Shown in pieces: positions 34,675 to 44,361 of a stretch of DNA of 64,000 nt. The DNA is from CAVURS01 sp963795385. GTDB lineage: Bacteria > Actinomycetota > Actinomycetes > Actinomycetales > CAVURS01. The number at the start of each line of letters is the position of its first letter. Position 1 is the stretch's first letter. The stretch covers positions 62,001-126,000 of the forward strand of contig CAWCHK010000008.1 of NCBI GenBank assembly GCA_963795385.1. Reading direction: 5' to 3'. Below the pieces are notes generated by a model. That model searched no databases and was not told the DNA's origin. It was given only the letters and a program-made list of their open reading frames with translations. Made by a program: the position numbers and the translations under genes.

Positions 34675-35445
34675 TCATCGCTCCCGGGTCGTACGCCGCT
34701 CGATCCGCTTGTCCGCGACCTGGTCGGCCGAGAGCGGGACGACGCGCTGGACGTAGATGCCGGGCAGATGGACGGAGTCGGGATCGAGGTCGCCCGGCTC
34801 GACCAGCTCCTCGACCTCGGCGATCGTGACCCGGCCGGCCATCGCGCACAGCGGGTTGAAGTTGCGCGCGCTCTCGTGGAAGACCAGGTTGCCGTGCCGG
34901 TCCCCCCGCAGGGCCCGGACCAGCCCGAAGTCCGGGGCGATCGCCCGCTCGAGGACGTAGCTGCGGGTCTGGCCGAGGAACTCCATCTCGCGGGTCTCCT
35001 TGGCCGGCGACGCGATCGCCACGGTGCCGTCGTCGGCGTAGCGCCAGGGCAGGCCGCCGTCCGCGACCTGGGTCCCGACGCCGGTGGCGGTGAAGAAGGC
35101 CGGGATGCCGGCGCCCCCGGCCCGCAGCCGCTCGGCCAGCGTGCCCTGGGGAGTCAGCTCGACCTCCAGCTCGCCGTGGAGGTACTGCCGCTCGAACTCC
35201 TTGTTCTCCCCGACATAGCTGGAGACCATGCGGCGGATCCGCTGGGCCCGCAGCAGCAGCCCGAGCCCCCAGTCGTCGACGCCACAGTTGTTCGAGACCG
35301 CCTCGAGGTCCGTGGTGCCGGCCTCCAGCAGGGCGGCGATCAGCGCACTCGGGATGCCGCAGAGCCCGAAGCCCCCGACCGCGAGCGAGGCGCCGTCGGG
35401 GATGTCGGCCACGGCCTGGGCGGCGGAGGGGACGACCTTGTCCAT
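34675..35445 (-). CDS. 3-oxoacid CoA-transferase subunit A
   Basis: 256 residues from an ATG. DKVVPSAAQAVADIPDGASLAVGGFGLCGIPSALI is the classic ScoA beginning with the CoA-binding glycine loop; YVGENKEFERQYLHGELEVELTPQGTLAERL and FFTATGVGTQVADGG follow. Normal length. It precedes the B subunit in the usual order. The pair is metabolic and unrelated to the wall genes on both sides. Upstream lies a 180-bp divergent region shared with the peptidase gene; a short GTGTC-N5-GACAC palindrome there (about 35598-35612) could be an operator. Confidence 0.93.
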   Translation of the reverse strand: MDKVVPSAAQAVADIPDGASLAVGGFGLCGIPSALIAALLEAGTTDLEAVSNNCGVDDWGLGLLLRAQRIRRMVSSYVGENKEFERQYLHGELEVELTPQGTLAERLRAGGAGIPAFFTATGVGTQVADGGLPWRYADDGTVAIASPAKETREMEFLGQTRSYVLERAIAPDFGLVRALRGDRHGNLVFHESARNFNPLCAMAGRVTIAEVEELVEPGDLDPDSVHLPGIYVQRVVPLSADQVADKRIERRTTRER

Positions 35446-35625
35446 GGGCCGGACCCTATCCGGCCCCCGGGGGAGTGCTGCAGCGGTGCCGCGGCGGGTC
35501 GCGGTTGCTCCGAACGGGGGACGTGGGGGGCCGGCTCCTGGGGCTCGATGAGACTGGTGGGGCCCATGGGGTGAACGGACTAGTCACAGTGTCAAGTCGA
35601 CACGCCGCGGCGCCGAAGGGGGTCT

Positions 35626-37184
35626 ATGAGCCAATCCCCGCGCGCTCTCCGAGCGAGGTACCAGCCCCGGCATCGCGAGCCCGTGACCGGACCGGGGATG
35701 GGTGCCCGCGCGCTGACCGTGGGCTCGGTGGCGCTGACCCTGCCGGCCGTCGTGGTCGGCTTCGCGCCCGGCCCGGCGGCCGAGGCGGCGACCACCGCCA
35801 AGTCGGCGACCAAGTCGCCGACGCCGCCGGCCAAGCCGGTGCTCTACCCGACCCCGAAGCCGGCCAAGCCGCTGAGCAGGATCATCGACATCGCCTCGAG
35901 CTACCAGGCCCAGGACAGCTGCGACCCCGTGGCCAAGCCGGGCGTCTCGGCGTTCATGAAGCTCATGCTCGCGACCTACCAGGTGGGTTTCAGCGACGGC
36001 ATCGTCCGCGAGTGCGGGATCGGCGGCACCAGCGAGCACAAGGAGGGCCGGGCCTGGGACTGGGCCATCCCGAACACCAAGGCCGACCACGCCACCGCCC
36101 AGCACGTCGTGAACTGGCTGGTCGCGGACCACGGCGCGATGGCCCGGCGGTTCGGCATCGAGTACGTCATCTGGAACCGCCACATCTGGGGGGTCTACCG
36201 GCAGTCCGACGGCTGGCGCCCGTACAGCGGCGAGTCCGCCCACACCGATCACGTCCACTTCAGCTTCAGCTGGGACGGCGCGATGAAGCGGACCTCCTGG
36301 TGGACCGGGAGGGCCGTCACCGTCCCGGACCAGGGCCCGTGCCGCCCTTACGCCGGCCAGCCGGCCGCGCCGTACTCGAGCCGCCGCACGTCGTCCTGCG
36401 CGACGCCGCCCAAGGCGCCGCACTCGGCGTACGCGATCGTCTGGCCCGGCCAGTCGACGAGCAGCGTGAAGGTCGCCCAGAAGGCCCTGAAGATCAAGGT
36501 CGACGGCCGCTTCGGCGCCTCGATGCGTACGACGCTGATGGCCTGGCAGCGCTCGCACAAGCTGCCCGTCACCGGCGTCCTGGACAACGCGACCTGGGCC
36601 AAGCTGGTGCCCGCGCCGCCGAAGCCGCCCGTGGCCACCCCGCCGAAGACCACGCCACCCAAGACCACGCCACCCAAGAGTGGCGGCACGACGTCCGCGT
36701 CCGGCCTGCCGTCCCTGGACCAGCTGGCCCACGCGACCAGCGTCTCGGCGTACCTGAAAACCGTTCTGCACCAGGGGTCCAAGGGCAAGGCGGTCCGCGC
36801 GCTGCAGGTCGCCCTGGCCGTGAAGCCGTACGACGGGGAGTTCGGCCCGATCACCCTCAAGGCGGTCAAGGCGTTCCAGCACGCGCGGCACCTGCCGGTC
36901 AGCGGCGTCGTCGACGCCGCCACCTGGGCCCAGGTGCAGAAGGTCGCGAACCCGTTGCTGGCGACCGGACGACGGTGCTGCGGACCGGCTCCACGGGCGC
37001 GACGGTCAAGGTCCTGCAGAAGGAGCTGAAGGTCGTCGTGGACGGCGAGTTCGGCCCGAAGACGGCAGCCGCGGTCAAGGCGTTCCAGAAGAGCGTGCAC
37101 CTGGCGTCGACCGGCGTCGTCGCCGTGCAGACCTGGATCGCCCTCGAGGCGAAGCACTACCCGCTGGGCCACCAGCGCTGGTAG
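35626..37184 (+). pseudogene. secreted M15-like peptidase with three peptidoglycan-binding repeats, frameshifted near end
   Basis: ATG at 35626 after a purine-rich AAGGGGG. An N-terminal basic/hydrophobic stretch (residues 28-55) looks like a signal peptide. Residues 85-235 hold ECGIGGTSEHKEGRAWDW and SAHTDHVHFSFSW, the zinc-ligand pattern of the M15/VanY-like group. Two peptidoglycan-binding domains follow (VKVAQKALKIKVDGRFG and KAVRALQVALAVKPYDGEFG), separated by a Pro/Thr/Lys linker containing TTPPKTTPPK. The frame breaks near 36967; supplying one base (a C in the GACCGG region) restores a third PG-binding domain (TVKVLQKELKVVVDGEFG) and ends at 37184. About 519 residues when corrected; likely a wall peptidase acting outside the cell. 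Confidence 0.82.
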
Positions 37185-37193
37185 GCCGCCGGT

Positions 37194-37981
37194 TCAGAGC
37201 CGATGGGTGACGTGCTCCGTCCCGGCCCGATGCTCGACGGCCGCCGCGCGATCGGCGGGCTCCGGATCGGGCCGCACCAGCACCAGCGACCCGTCCGTCA
37301 CCCACGGCGCGAGCCATCGACCGACCGCGTCCTGCGGCCCGGCCGACGTCATGACCCGCGGCTCGCGGCGCAGCCCTGCAGCCTCGGCCGCCGCTCGCGC
37401 GGCCGGCACCAGCTCGCCGTACGTCCAACGGCCGCTGCCGGACCGGAGTGCGACGTCCCCCGCCGACGGCGCGGCCCAGGGCGAGAACGCGTCGCCGTAC
37501 GTCGCGAGCTCCCTGGCCTCGTCGATCACCCCGCCCGGCAGCGGTTCGGCCAGCCAGGAGCGGGCCAGCGCCGCGAGGGTCACCGCCACCACGTGACCAG
37601 CAGCAACCCCGGCCGGTGGCCGGGCCGGCCGGTCGGTGACCAGCACGTCGACCCCCCGGCCGTCGAGGGCGCTGCCCTCCATCCGGGGGCCGGGACCACC
37701 ACCTCGGCGCCGACCGACCAGCCGGCGAGGAGCCAGTACGCCGCGCGCCAGTGCACCGGCAGGTCCACCACCACGATGGAGCCCGGCGCGACGTCCAGGT
37801 CCTCCTGCAGGAGGTTGGCGGCCTTGGCCGCCCAGTTGCCCAGCACCCGGCCGGACAGCTCGATCCGCTCACCCCGCGTGGGACCCGGGGCGTCGTCGTA
37901 CCAGGTGAGGCGGGGCCGGGTCGGGTCCGAGCCCACGAGCGCGGCGAGCAGACCGGCCGGGGTGTCGTTCGGCGAGGGCAC
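37194..37981 (-). pseudogene. TIGR03089 family protein, frameshifted
   Basis: About 262 residues when corrected. The first 100 residues (GLLAALVGSDPTRPRLTWYDD, RIELSGRVLGNWAAKAANLL, GSIVVVDLPVHWRAAYWLLAGW) resemble the start of AMP-forming acyl-CoA ligases, but the protein is far too short to be a full ligase, as is usual for TIGR03089. Near 37683 the frame changes in a run of five C; one more C would join PAP to MEGSALDGRGVDVLVTDRPA and the rest reads to 37194. In M. tuberculosis a similar gene lies beside an LCP gene close to fbiAB. Function unknown. The break is probably a homopolymer sequencing error. Confidence 0.75.
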
Positions 37982-38004
37982 GGGGGGAGCCTAGGTCCGC
38001 GAGA

Positions 38005-38010
38005 TAGCGT
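38005..38010 (+). promoter_or_regulatory. -10 box TAGCGT for the membrane protein/GT2 fusion
   Basis: TAGCGT ends 6 nt before the GTG at 38017, in the short divergent gap after the TIGR03089 gene start. The spacing suggests a leaderless transcript. Confidence 0.45.
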
Positions 38011-38016
38011 CCGGTC

Positions 38017-41000
38017 GTGACGAGTGCCACGGCGCGGGCGCGGGCCACCGACGACGAGTCCGCGGACTGGGGTCCGCTGCTGCGCGGCGAGCGCCGGGCC
38101 GGCCGGTTCCTGGCCCGGCTCGCGGCCGGATCCGCCGCGGCGACGCTGCTCGGCGGGGCCGTGGCCGTCCCGCTGGCCCTGGCCCATCTCTGGCGACCCG
38201 TGGTCGCGCTCCCGGTGCTGCTGGTCGTCATCGCCATCGGCGTCCGCGTCTCCCGCTGCGTCGTGGCCCGCCCGATGCCGCCGTGGTCGCTGGCGCTGTG
38301 CCTGCTGGTCGCGGTGGGCGCCGGGATGTGGGCCGGTGCGACCCATGCCGAGCACGTCGTGCTGCGCCGGGACGCCGGGTCCTACGCGCTGTACGGCCAG
38401 CAGCTCGCGTCGGCCCACCAGCTCCCGATCGACATCCGGGCCGCATCCCTCGGCGGTGCGCGGGTGGTGGACGACCCGGACGTCGCCGTCGCGAGCCCGG
38501 GCTTCTATGCCCAGGGATCCGGTGACCACGTCTCGGTCGTCCCGCAGTTCCTGATCGGCGTCCCGGCCTGGCTGTCCGCGGGCATGTGGCTGGGCGGGTG
38601 GACCGGGCTGCTCCTGGTGCCCGCCGCGTTCCTCGCCCTCGCAGTCGCCTCGGTCGGGGCGCTGGCCGCCGCCACCGTCGGGCCGCGGTGGGCGCCGGTC
38701 GTGGCTCTCGCCACCGCCGTCTGCGCGCCCGTGGTGCACGCGGGCCGGTCGACGTACTCGGAGCCGGCGGCCCTGCTCGCGCTGTCCGCCGCGCTGACCC
38801 TGGTCGCGTCCGCGACCGAGGTGGGCGGGCGTCACCCGGACCGGCGGCTCCGGTCGGCGCTGCTCGGGGGGCTGCTGCTGGGCGGAGCCGGCCTGGTCCG
38901 GGCCGACGCCCTGCGCGAGGTCGTGCTGCTCGTGCCGGTCGTGGTGCTGCTGGCCGTCCGGCGCCATCCGGCGGCCCGTCCGCTCGCCGTCGGCGCGGTG
39001 ACCGGCACCCTGGCGTCGGCCGTCGCGGCCGTGCTCCTGGCCCGGCCGTACCTCGCGCTGTTGAAGTCCTCGCTGCTGCCCCTCGTCGCGCTCGGCATCG
39101 CGGCCGGCGTCGCCGGCGCGCTGCTCGTGCGGTGGGTCCGGCGGCGCGAGGCGGGTGATCCGGCCGGCTCCGGCTCTGACCCGGCCGGCGGTTCTGGTTC
39201 CGGCTCCGGTTCCGGGTCGCAGTCGCGGTGGTCGAAGCTGCGGCCGACGGTGCTGCGGTGCGTGCCGTGGGCCCTCGCCGGGCTGGTCGTTCTGGCCGGG
39301 GTCGCGCTCGCCACCCGGCCCTGGTGGCTGGTCGGGCACCAGGCGGCGAACAACCCCAGCACCGGCAGCGTCGCCGTCATGCAGGCAGCCCAGGGCCTGA
39401 CCGGGGACGGGACCGAGACGTACGCCGACCAGAGCGTGACCTGGGTCGTCTGGTGGATCGGCCCGGCGGCGGTCCTGCTCGGGCTCGCCGGTGCGGTGCT
39501 CGCGGCCTACCGGTTCGGCGTCGAGGTGGTCCACCGCTCACCGGTGTCGGCGTGGATGGGCCCGTTCGTGATCGGGCTGGGCTCGATCGTCCTGACCCTC
39601 TGGCGGCCGGGCATCACGCCCGATCACCCGTGGGCGGACCGGCGCCTCGTCGTGTCGGTGCTGCCCGGGATGCTGCTGCTGGCGGCCGGTGCGCTGGCGG
39701 TCCTGGTCCGGCTGGCCCGCCGGCACGCGCCACTGCCGGTGCTGGGCCTCGCGGTCCTCGTCGGCGCGGTCGCCCTCGCGGGACCCGCGGCCGCCGCGAC
39801 CCGGCCGGTGGCCGGCCAACGGACCGAGCACGGGGAGGTCGGCGCGGTGCGGACGGTGTGCCGCGCTCTGCACCCCGGCGACGTGGCCCTCGTCGTGGGG
39901 GAGCGGGCCGCCAACGAGTGGCCACAGGTGCTGCGCGGCGTCTGCCGGGTGCCGACGGCCGTCGTGCGGGTGCGGCACACGCGCACCTCCACCGTCGAGG
40001 GGCAGCAGCAGCTGTCCGCCGCGCTGGCCCGCCTCGTGCCCCTCGTGCGCGCGGGCGGTGGGCGGGTGGTGCTGGTCAGCGACCGCGGTGACCTGCTGAC
40101 CGCGCTCGGGCGCACCCCGACCCGGATCGTCCACCTGTCGACGACGGAGGACCCGCGGCTGCTGACCCGCCGGCCGGGTGCCGCCGTACCGCTCGAGGTG
40201 GAGCCTGGTCCGCCCCTGCCGGGTAGGCTCGCGCCCGCCATGGCCCCGCCCGAAGAGACCGCTGCTCCCGCCGCCCAGCCGGGTCAGCCGGCGCCGTACG
40301 TCACGGTCGTGCTGCCCTGCTTCAACGAGGCGGCGCACGTGCTGCGCGAGCTCGAGCGGATCAGCGCGGCGCTGGACGACAGCGAGCTGAGCTACGAGCT
40401 GCTGGCCATCGACGACGCGTCCAGCGACGACACGCTCGAGGTGCTCAACGGCGCCCGGGCCCGGTTCCCGCACCTGCGGGTGATGGCGTTCCGGCGCAAC
40501 GGCGGGTCCGGCACGGCCCGGCGGATCGGCACCCTCGCCGCCAGGGGGCAGGTCGTGGTCTGGACCGATGCCGACATGACGTACCCGAACGAGCGGATCC
40601 CCGAGCTGGTCCGGCTGCTGCGCGACGACCCGTCGTACGACCAGGTCGTCGGCGCGCGGACCAGCGAGGAGGGCACGCACAAGATCCTGCGGGTCCCGGC
40701 CAAGTGGCTGATCCGCAAGATCGCCGAGCGGTTGACCAACCAGCGGATCCCGGACCTGAACTCGGGCCTGCGGGCCTTCCGGCGCGAGGTGTCGCTGCCG
40801 TACCTGCGGCTGCTGCCGCCCGGCTTCTCCTGCGTCACGACGATCACGCTGGCGTTCCTGGCCAACCAGCACGACATCAAGTACGTGGAGATCGGGTACG
40901 CCAAGCGGGCCGGGGCGAGCAAGTTCCACTTCCTGCGGGACGCCTACCGGTACATCCTCCAGGTGCTGCGGATGGTGATGTACTTCGACCCGCTCAAGGT

Positions 41001-41175
41001 GCTGATGCCCCCGGCGCTGTGGCTGGTCGCGATCGGCTTCGTCAAGGGCGTCGTCGACATGGTCCGGCACCCGTTCTACTTCCCGGCGAGCACGGTGCTG
41101 CTCGTGGTGACCGGCCTGACCATCGGTTCCCTGGCCCTGCTGTCCGACCTGGTCGTCCGCTCCCGCGACGCCTGA
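38017..41175 (+). CDS. polytopic membrane protein fused to GT2 (polyprenyl-phosphate glycosyltransferase type)
   Basis: 1,052 residues in one frame. Residues 1-620 hold about 12 hydrophobic segments with a Gly/Ser-rich cytoplasmic loop near 385-405 (GSGSGSGSQ), as in GT-C-like or DUF-type glycan assembly proteins; 620-740 is soluble. From residue 742 a complete GT2 domain begins with an internal Met (ATG 40240): YVTVVLPCFNEAAHVLREL, AIDDASSDDTLEVL, WTDADMTYPNERIPEL and GLRAFRREV, then a KRAGASKFHFLRDAYRYILQVLRM segment and two C-terminal membrane helices. It would transfer a sugar to a lipid carrier and possibly use it in the same polypeptide. The fusion may be natural or may come from an indel joining two genes, because a TAG and a TAGGCT promoter-like box sit at 40224 in another frame. 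Confidence 0.8.
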   Translation: MTSATARARATDDESADWGPLLRGERRAGRFLARLAAGSAAATLLGGAVAVPLALAHLWRPVVALPVLLVVIAIGVRVSRCVVARPMPPWSLALCLLVAVGAGMWAGATHAEHVVLRRDAGSYALYGQQLASAHQLPIDIRAASLGGARVVDDPDVAVASPGFYAQGSGDHVSVVPQFLIGVPAWLSAGMWLGGWTGLLLVPAAFLALAVASVGALAAATVGPRWAPVVALATAVCAPVVHAGRSTYSEPAALLALSAALTLVASATEVGGRHPDRRLRSALLGGLLLGGAGLVRADALREVVLLVPVVVLLAVRRHPAARPLAVGAVTGTLASAVAAVLLARPYLALLKSSLLPLVALGIAAGVAGALLVRWVRRREAGDPAGSGSDPAGGSGSGSGSGSQSRWSKLRPTVLRCVPWALAGLVVLAGVALATRPWWLVGHQAANNPSTGSVAVMQAAQGLTGDGTETYADQSVTWVVWWIGPAAVLLGLAGAVLAAYRFGVEVVHRSPVSAWMGPFVIGLGSIVLTLWRPGITPDHPWADRRLVVSVLPGMLLLAAGALAVLVRLARRHAPLPVLGLAVLVGAVALAGPAAAATRPVAGQRTEHGEVGAVRTVCRALHPGDVALVVGERAANEWPQVLRGVCRVPTAVVRVRHTRTSTVEGQQQLSAALARLVPLVRAGGGRVVLVSDRGDLLTALGRTPTRIVHLSTTEDPRLLTRRPGAAVPLEVEPGPPLPGRLAPAMAPPEETAAPAAQPGQPAPYVTVVLPCFNEAAHVLRELERISAALDDSELSYELLAIDDASSDDTLEVLNGARARFPHLRVMAFRRNGGSGTARRIGTLAARGQVVVWTDADMTYPNERIPELVRLLRDDPSYDQVVGARTSEEGTHKILRVPAKWLIRKIAERLTNQRIPDLNSGLRAFRREVSLPYLRLLPPGFSCVTTITLAFLANQHDIKYVEIGYAKRAGASKFHFLRDAYRYILQVLRMVMYFDPLKVLMPPALWLVAIGFVKGVVDMVRHPFYFPASTVLLVVTGLTIGSLALLSDLVVRSRDA

Positions 41176-41196
41176 AGCTGCCGCCCCCCGCTTGTC

Positions 41197-41234
41197 TTGG
41201 CCGTCGGTTCCGGGTTTGGCCGTCGGTTCCGGGT
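41197..41234 (+). repeat. two perfect 19-bp tandem repeats
   Basis: TTGGCCGTCGGTTCCGGGT occurs twice in a row and is followed by a T-rich TTTTCTGG. It lies in the 134-bp gap between the convergent fusion gene and the methyltransferase. Could be a terminator region or a small duplication; no function assigned. Confidence 0.75.
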
Positions 41235-41309
41235 TTTCTGGCCCGAAATGTCCGTTCCCGATCCGGAGTCGACCGCCAAAGGACCCGGGGAGGGCCAGGC
41301 TCGGGTGAC

Positions 41310-42229
41310 CTCAGTGCGGCCGGCGGGCGACGGCGATCAGTCCCGTCCCCTTGCCGGTACGCCGGGCCTGGACGGCCAGGAACGGTGTGACCCCCAGCCG
41401 CAGCACCGACCCGCCCAAGGCGCCCGGCTGCAGCCACCGCCCGGAGCCGACCGCCCTGGTGGCGTCGCCCGCGCCCGCGCCCGCGCCGCCGGCGGGCCCA
41501 CGCTCGTCGCCCGCGGCCGCGCCCGCGCCCGCGCCGCCGGCGGGCCCACGCTCGTCGCCGCGCGCCGCGCCCGCGCCCGCGCCGGCGCGCCGCCGGCGGG
41601 CCCACGCTCGTCGCCCGCGCCCAGACCGACGGCGTCGTCGCGGGTGTCTCCCTGGCCAGCGCCCGGGCCGCGGCCCGGTGCGACACGGACTCCAGCAGGT
41701 AGCCGAGCGGCCAGCCGTAGTGCCGCAGCACGCTCACCTCCAGCCCGGCGCCGGTGAGCAGCGCGGCCAGGCTCTGCTCGGTGTACCGCCGGTGATGGCC
41801 GACCTGCACGTCCGACGGGCCGAACCGGTCGGGGTCCTCCGGCACCGACACCACCAGGTGACCGCCCGGCCGCAGGTGCTTGAGCCACACCCGCAGCGCC
41901 CCGCCGTCGTCCTCGATGTGCTCCAGGACCTCGAACGCGCAGACGACGTCGTACCTCGTCCCCCACGGCAGGACACCGGCGTCGCCGTGGAGCACCGTGC
42001 CGCCGCGCGGGCCGATCCGGCCGGCCGCGATCCGGCTCGACGCCAGGTCGGGCTCGACGCCGGTGTAGCGCGCATGCCGCGCGATCCGGGCGCCGACGGA
42101 GCCGACCCCGCACCCGAGCTCGAGCACCGTCGAGGGGTGGAGCCCGGCCAGCAGCGGCTCGACGACGGCCCAGCGCAACGCCCCCCGCGCGGTCAGGGGC
42201 GGATCGCCGGCCGGCAGGTGTGGCCTCAT
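41310..42229 (-). pseudogene. SAM-dependent methyltransferase, frame lost in a minisatellite
   Basis: Starts at ATG 42229 with GAGGAG 6 nt upstream. TVLELGCGVGSVGARIARHARYTGVEPD is the SAM-binding motif I, FEVLEHIEDDGG motif II, and LKHLRPGGHLVVSVPEDPDRFG follows, so this is a class I, UbiE/COQ5-like enzyme. At residue ~205 the frame enters three GC-rich repeats (41485-41615) whose spacing is 48 and 56 bp; 56 is not a multiple of three, so the conserved end (GALGGSVLRLGVTPFLAVQARRT) lies in another frame and stops at 41310. Overlaps the upstream GT4 by 4 bp. The methyl acceptor is probably a glycan or lipid of the same pathway. Confidence 0.7.
41485..41615. repeat. GC-rich minisatellite inside the methyltransferase gene
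   Basis: Three copies of a 27-bp core (GCCGCCGGCGGG next to CCCACGCTCGTCGCC) begin at 41485, 41533 and 41589, joined by CGCGCCCGCGCC-type filler. Copy spacing is 48 then 56 bp. On the coding strand each copy reads ATSVGPPAA when in frame. Slippage between copies would change the protein frame. Confidence 0.85.
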
Positions 42230-43427
42230 CGACGGCTCCTCGGGGCGGGTCGGCTCGTCGCTCGCGGACGTGCTCGACGAGAGGTCTCGTGACGGCGTAC
42301 GCCGTGTGCTCGGCCTGCGCGCGCTCGAACGCCGCCGCGCCCAGCCGCGCCACCGCGCCCCGGTCGCGCGCGAGCTCGGCCAGGGCCGCCGCCAGCGCGG
42401 CGGCATCCCCCGCCGGAACGAACACGGCGGCATCGGAGAGCGAAAACCGTTGCGGCGCAGTGTCGCTCGTCACCACGGCACATCCGGCGGCCGCGGCCTG
42501 GAACACCTTCGTGGGCACCACCACCCGAGCCTTCGCCGTCGTACCGAAGATGCCGAGCCCGACGTGATGACCCGCCACGAGCCCGGGCAGCTCGGCCGAC
42601 GGCACCCAGTCCAGCCAGGTCACCCCAGGGGTGTCGCCGACGATCCGCCGGGCCTGCGCGTGGTCCTGACCGCTGCCGACCAGCGTGAAGGCGACAGCGC
42701 CCTCGGCGGCCTCGGACGCCAGCGCGGCCACCGCGCGGGCGATGGTGGTCGCACCTTGCAGCGGGGTGAAGAGTCCCACGAAGGCCACGCGCAACGGCCC
42801 GTCCGTGGTGCCGTCGCCCGGCCGGCGCCGGACGCCAGCACCGGCGGCGAACCACGCGCGGGTCGCGCCCACCGGTACGACGACCGCCCGCGGGCGGGCC
42901 CGGGCCGTCAGCTCGACGAGCCGCTCCGCGGTGTCGACCAGCACCACGTCGGCCGCTCGCAACGCGATCCGGTCGAGCCCCTGGAGCAGCCGGTGCTTCG
43001 GCCCTCCCGCCGACGCGAGGCCGCGGTCGCCGGCCGTCCCGGCCGCCGAGACGAGATGGTCGAGCACCAGGAGCGGCCGGGCAGCCCCCGGACGGCGCCC
43101 CCGGGCCAGGGCCAGCAGCACCCGGGCCAGCAGCACGTCGAAGTGGCCGAGATAGCCGACCAGCACGGCGTCGTACGTCACCGCCCGCCGGCCGAGCAGG
43201 AGCGGCGCGGTCCGGCCGACCAGCCGGGCCCAGCAGCCGGCGACTCGCAGTGCCACGGTCGGCAGGCGCCAGGGGCGCCGCAGCAGGTCGACCCGCGCGG
43301 CGGTGGGCAGGCCCAGCGGCTCGACGACCTCGTCGACCCGCTCGCCGTGGTCGGCCAGCCCCTCCAGCAGGACCCCGACCCGGGGGTGCGCCTGGACGTC
43401 ATACGTCCCGAAGGCCAGCCAGCGCAC
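42226..43427 (-). CDS. GT4-family glycosyltransferase
   Basis: About 400 residues from a GTG at 43427. RWLAFGTYDVQAHPRVGVLLEGL begins the N-terminal lobe; RVAFVGLFTPLQGATTIARAVAAL and VVVPTKVFQAAAAGCAVVTSD mark the C-terminal donor lobe. No membrane anchor. The expected stop is the TGA at 42226-42228 overlapping the methyltransferase ATG, but in the assembled sequence the frame carrying the enzyme does not reach that stop; it runs on antisense-like to 41337, so a one-base error near 42240-42290 is suspected. The coordinates follow the overlapping stop. Confidence 0.75.
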
Positions 43428-43446
43428 GGGCCCACCGTAGTTGGCC

Positions 43447-43452
43447 TAGCCT
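43447..43452 (+). promoter_or_regulatory. -10 box TAGCCT for the UPF0104 gene
   Basis: TAGCCT ends 6 nt before the GTG at 43459, in a 31-bp gap between divergent genes. It fits a leaderless transcript. Confidence 0.5.
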
Positions 43453-43458
43453 GAGCGG

Positions 43459-44361
43459 GTGCTGCGCGTGGCTCGAGCCGTCGTGGCCGTCCTCGTCCTT
43501 GCCGCCGTCGCCCTCGCCGTGCTCCGGACCTGGCACTCCGTCTCGGGCGAGCTCAGCCGGCTCCCGGTCTGGTCCGTGCTCGCCGCCGTCACCCTGGTGC
43601 TGCTCGGCCTGCTCCCCACCGTCATGGCCTGGCGGATCCTGCTGGCCGACCTCGGCTCGACCGTGCCGCTGCCCGCGTCCGCCGGCGTGTTCTTCGTCGG
43701 GCAGCTCGGCAAGTACCTCCCGGGCTCGCTCTGGGTGGTCCTCGCGCAGTCCGACCTGGCCGCCCGGCACGGGGTCCCCCGGCGCCGTACGGCGGTGGTC
43801 GGCCTCGTGCAGGTGGGCATCTCGATCGTGGTCGGCCTCGCGATGGGGGTGCTCGCGGTGCCGGCCCTGGTCTCGGGCGGCGTCGACCGGCTGTGGCTGC
43901 TGACCCTCGTGGCGCTGCCGGTCGGCGCCGTCGTGCTGCACCCCCCGGTCCTCAACCGGCTGGTGGGCCTGGGACTGCGGATCCTGCGCCGCGAGCCGTT
44001 GGAGCACATCTTCACCCGGCGGGCCGTAGGGGGCGCGGCGGTGGCCAGCGCGGTGGCCTGGCTGCTGATCGGCCTGCACGTCTGGGTGCTGTCGGTGGCG
44101 CTGGGGGCGCCGGCGGGGCGGGCCCTGCTGGCGGCCGGGTTCGGCTACGCGCTGGCGGCCGCGATCGGGTTGCTGGTGGTGTTCACCCCGGCCGGTCTGG
44201 GTGCGCGCGACGTGGCGATCGTCCTGACCCTGAGCTCGATGATGCCGCGCTCGGCCGCTACCGCGGTGGCGATCGTGTCGCGGTTCGTCGTCCTGGTCTC
44301 GGACCTGGTTGCGGCCGCCGCCGGCTGGGCCTACGAGCGCCATGGCCGGGTGCGGGCATGA
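43459..44361 (+). CDS. UPF0104/AglD-like integral membrane protein (lysylphosphatidylglycerol synthase TM family)
   Basis: 300 residues with about eight hydrophobic helices. FFVGQLGKYLPGSLWVVLAQ near residue 78 and GLLVVFTPAGLGARDVAIVLTL near residue 240 are the two signature regions of the LPG_synthase_TM (UPF0104) family, which lacks the soluble synthase domain here. Members are proposed flippases or lipid-carrier transferases and often sit in glycan clusters, which matches the GT4 and methyltransferase next door. It overlaps the DNA glycosylase gene by 4 bp. Confidence 0.85.
   Translation: MLRVARAVVAVLVLAAVALAVLRTWHSVSGELSRLPVWSVLAAVTLVLLGLLPTVMAWRILLADLGSTVPLPASAGVFFVGQLGKYLPGSLWVVLAQSDLAARHGVPRRRTAVVGLVQVGISIVVGLAMGVLAVPALVSGGVDRLWLLTLVALPVGAVVLHPPVLNRLVGLGLRILRREPLEHIFTRRAVGGAAVASAVAWLLIGLHVWVLSVALGAPAGRALLAAGFGYALAAAIGLLVVFTPAGLGARDVAIVLTLSSMMPRSAATAVAIVSRFVVLVSDLVAAAAGWAYERHGRVRA

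Noticed and set aside
41485..41615. CRISPR array
   Set aside because: Units are few, unequally spaced and inside a coding region; no cas genes nearby. It is a minisatellite.
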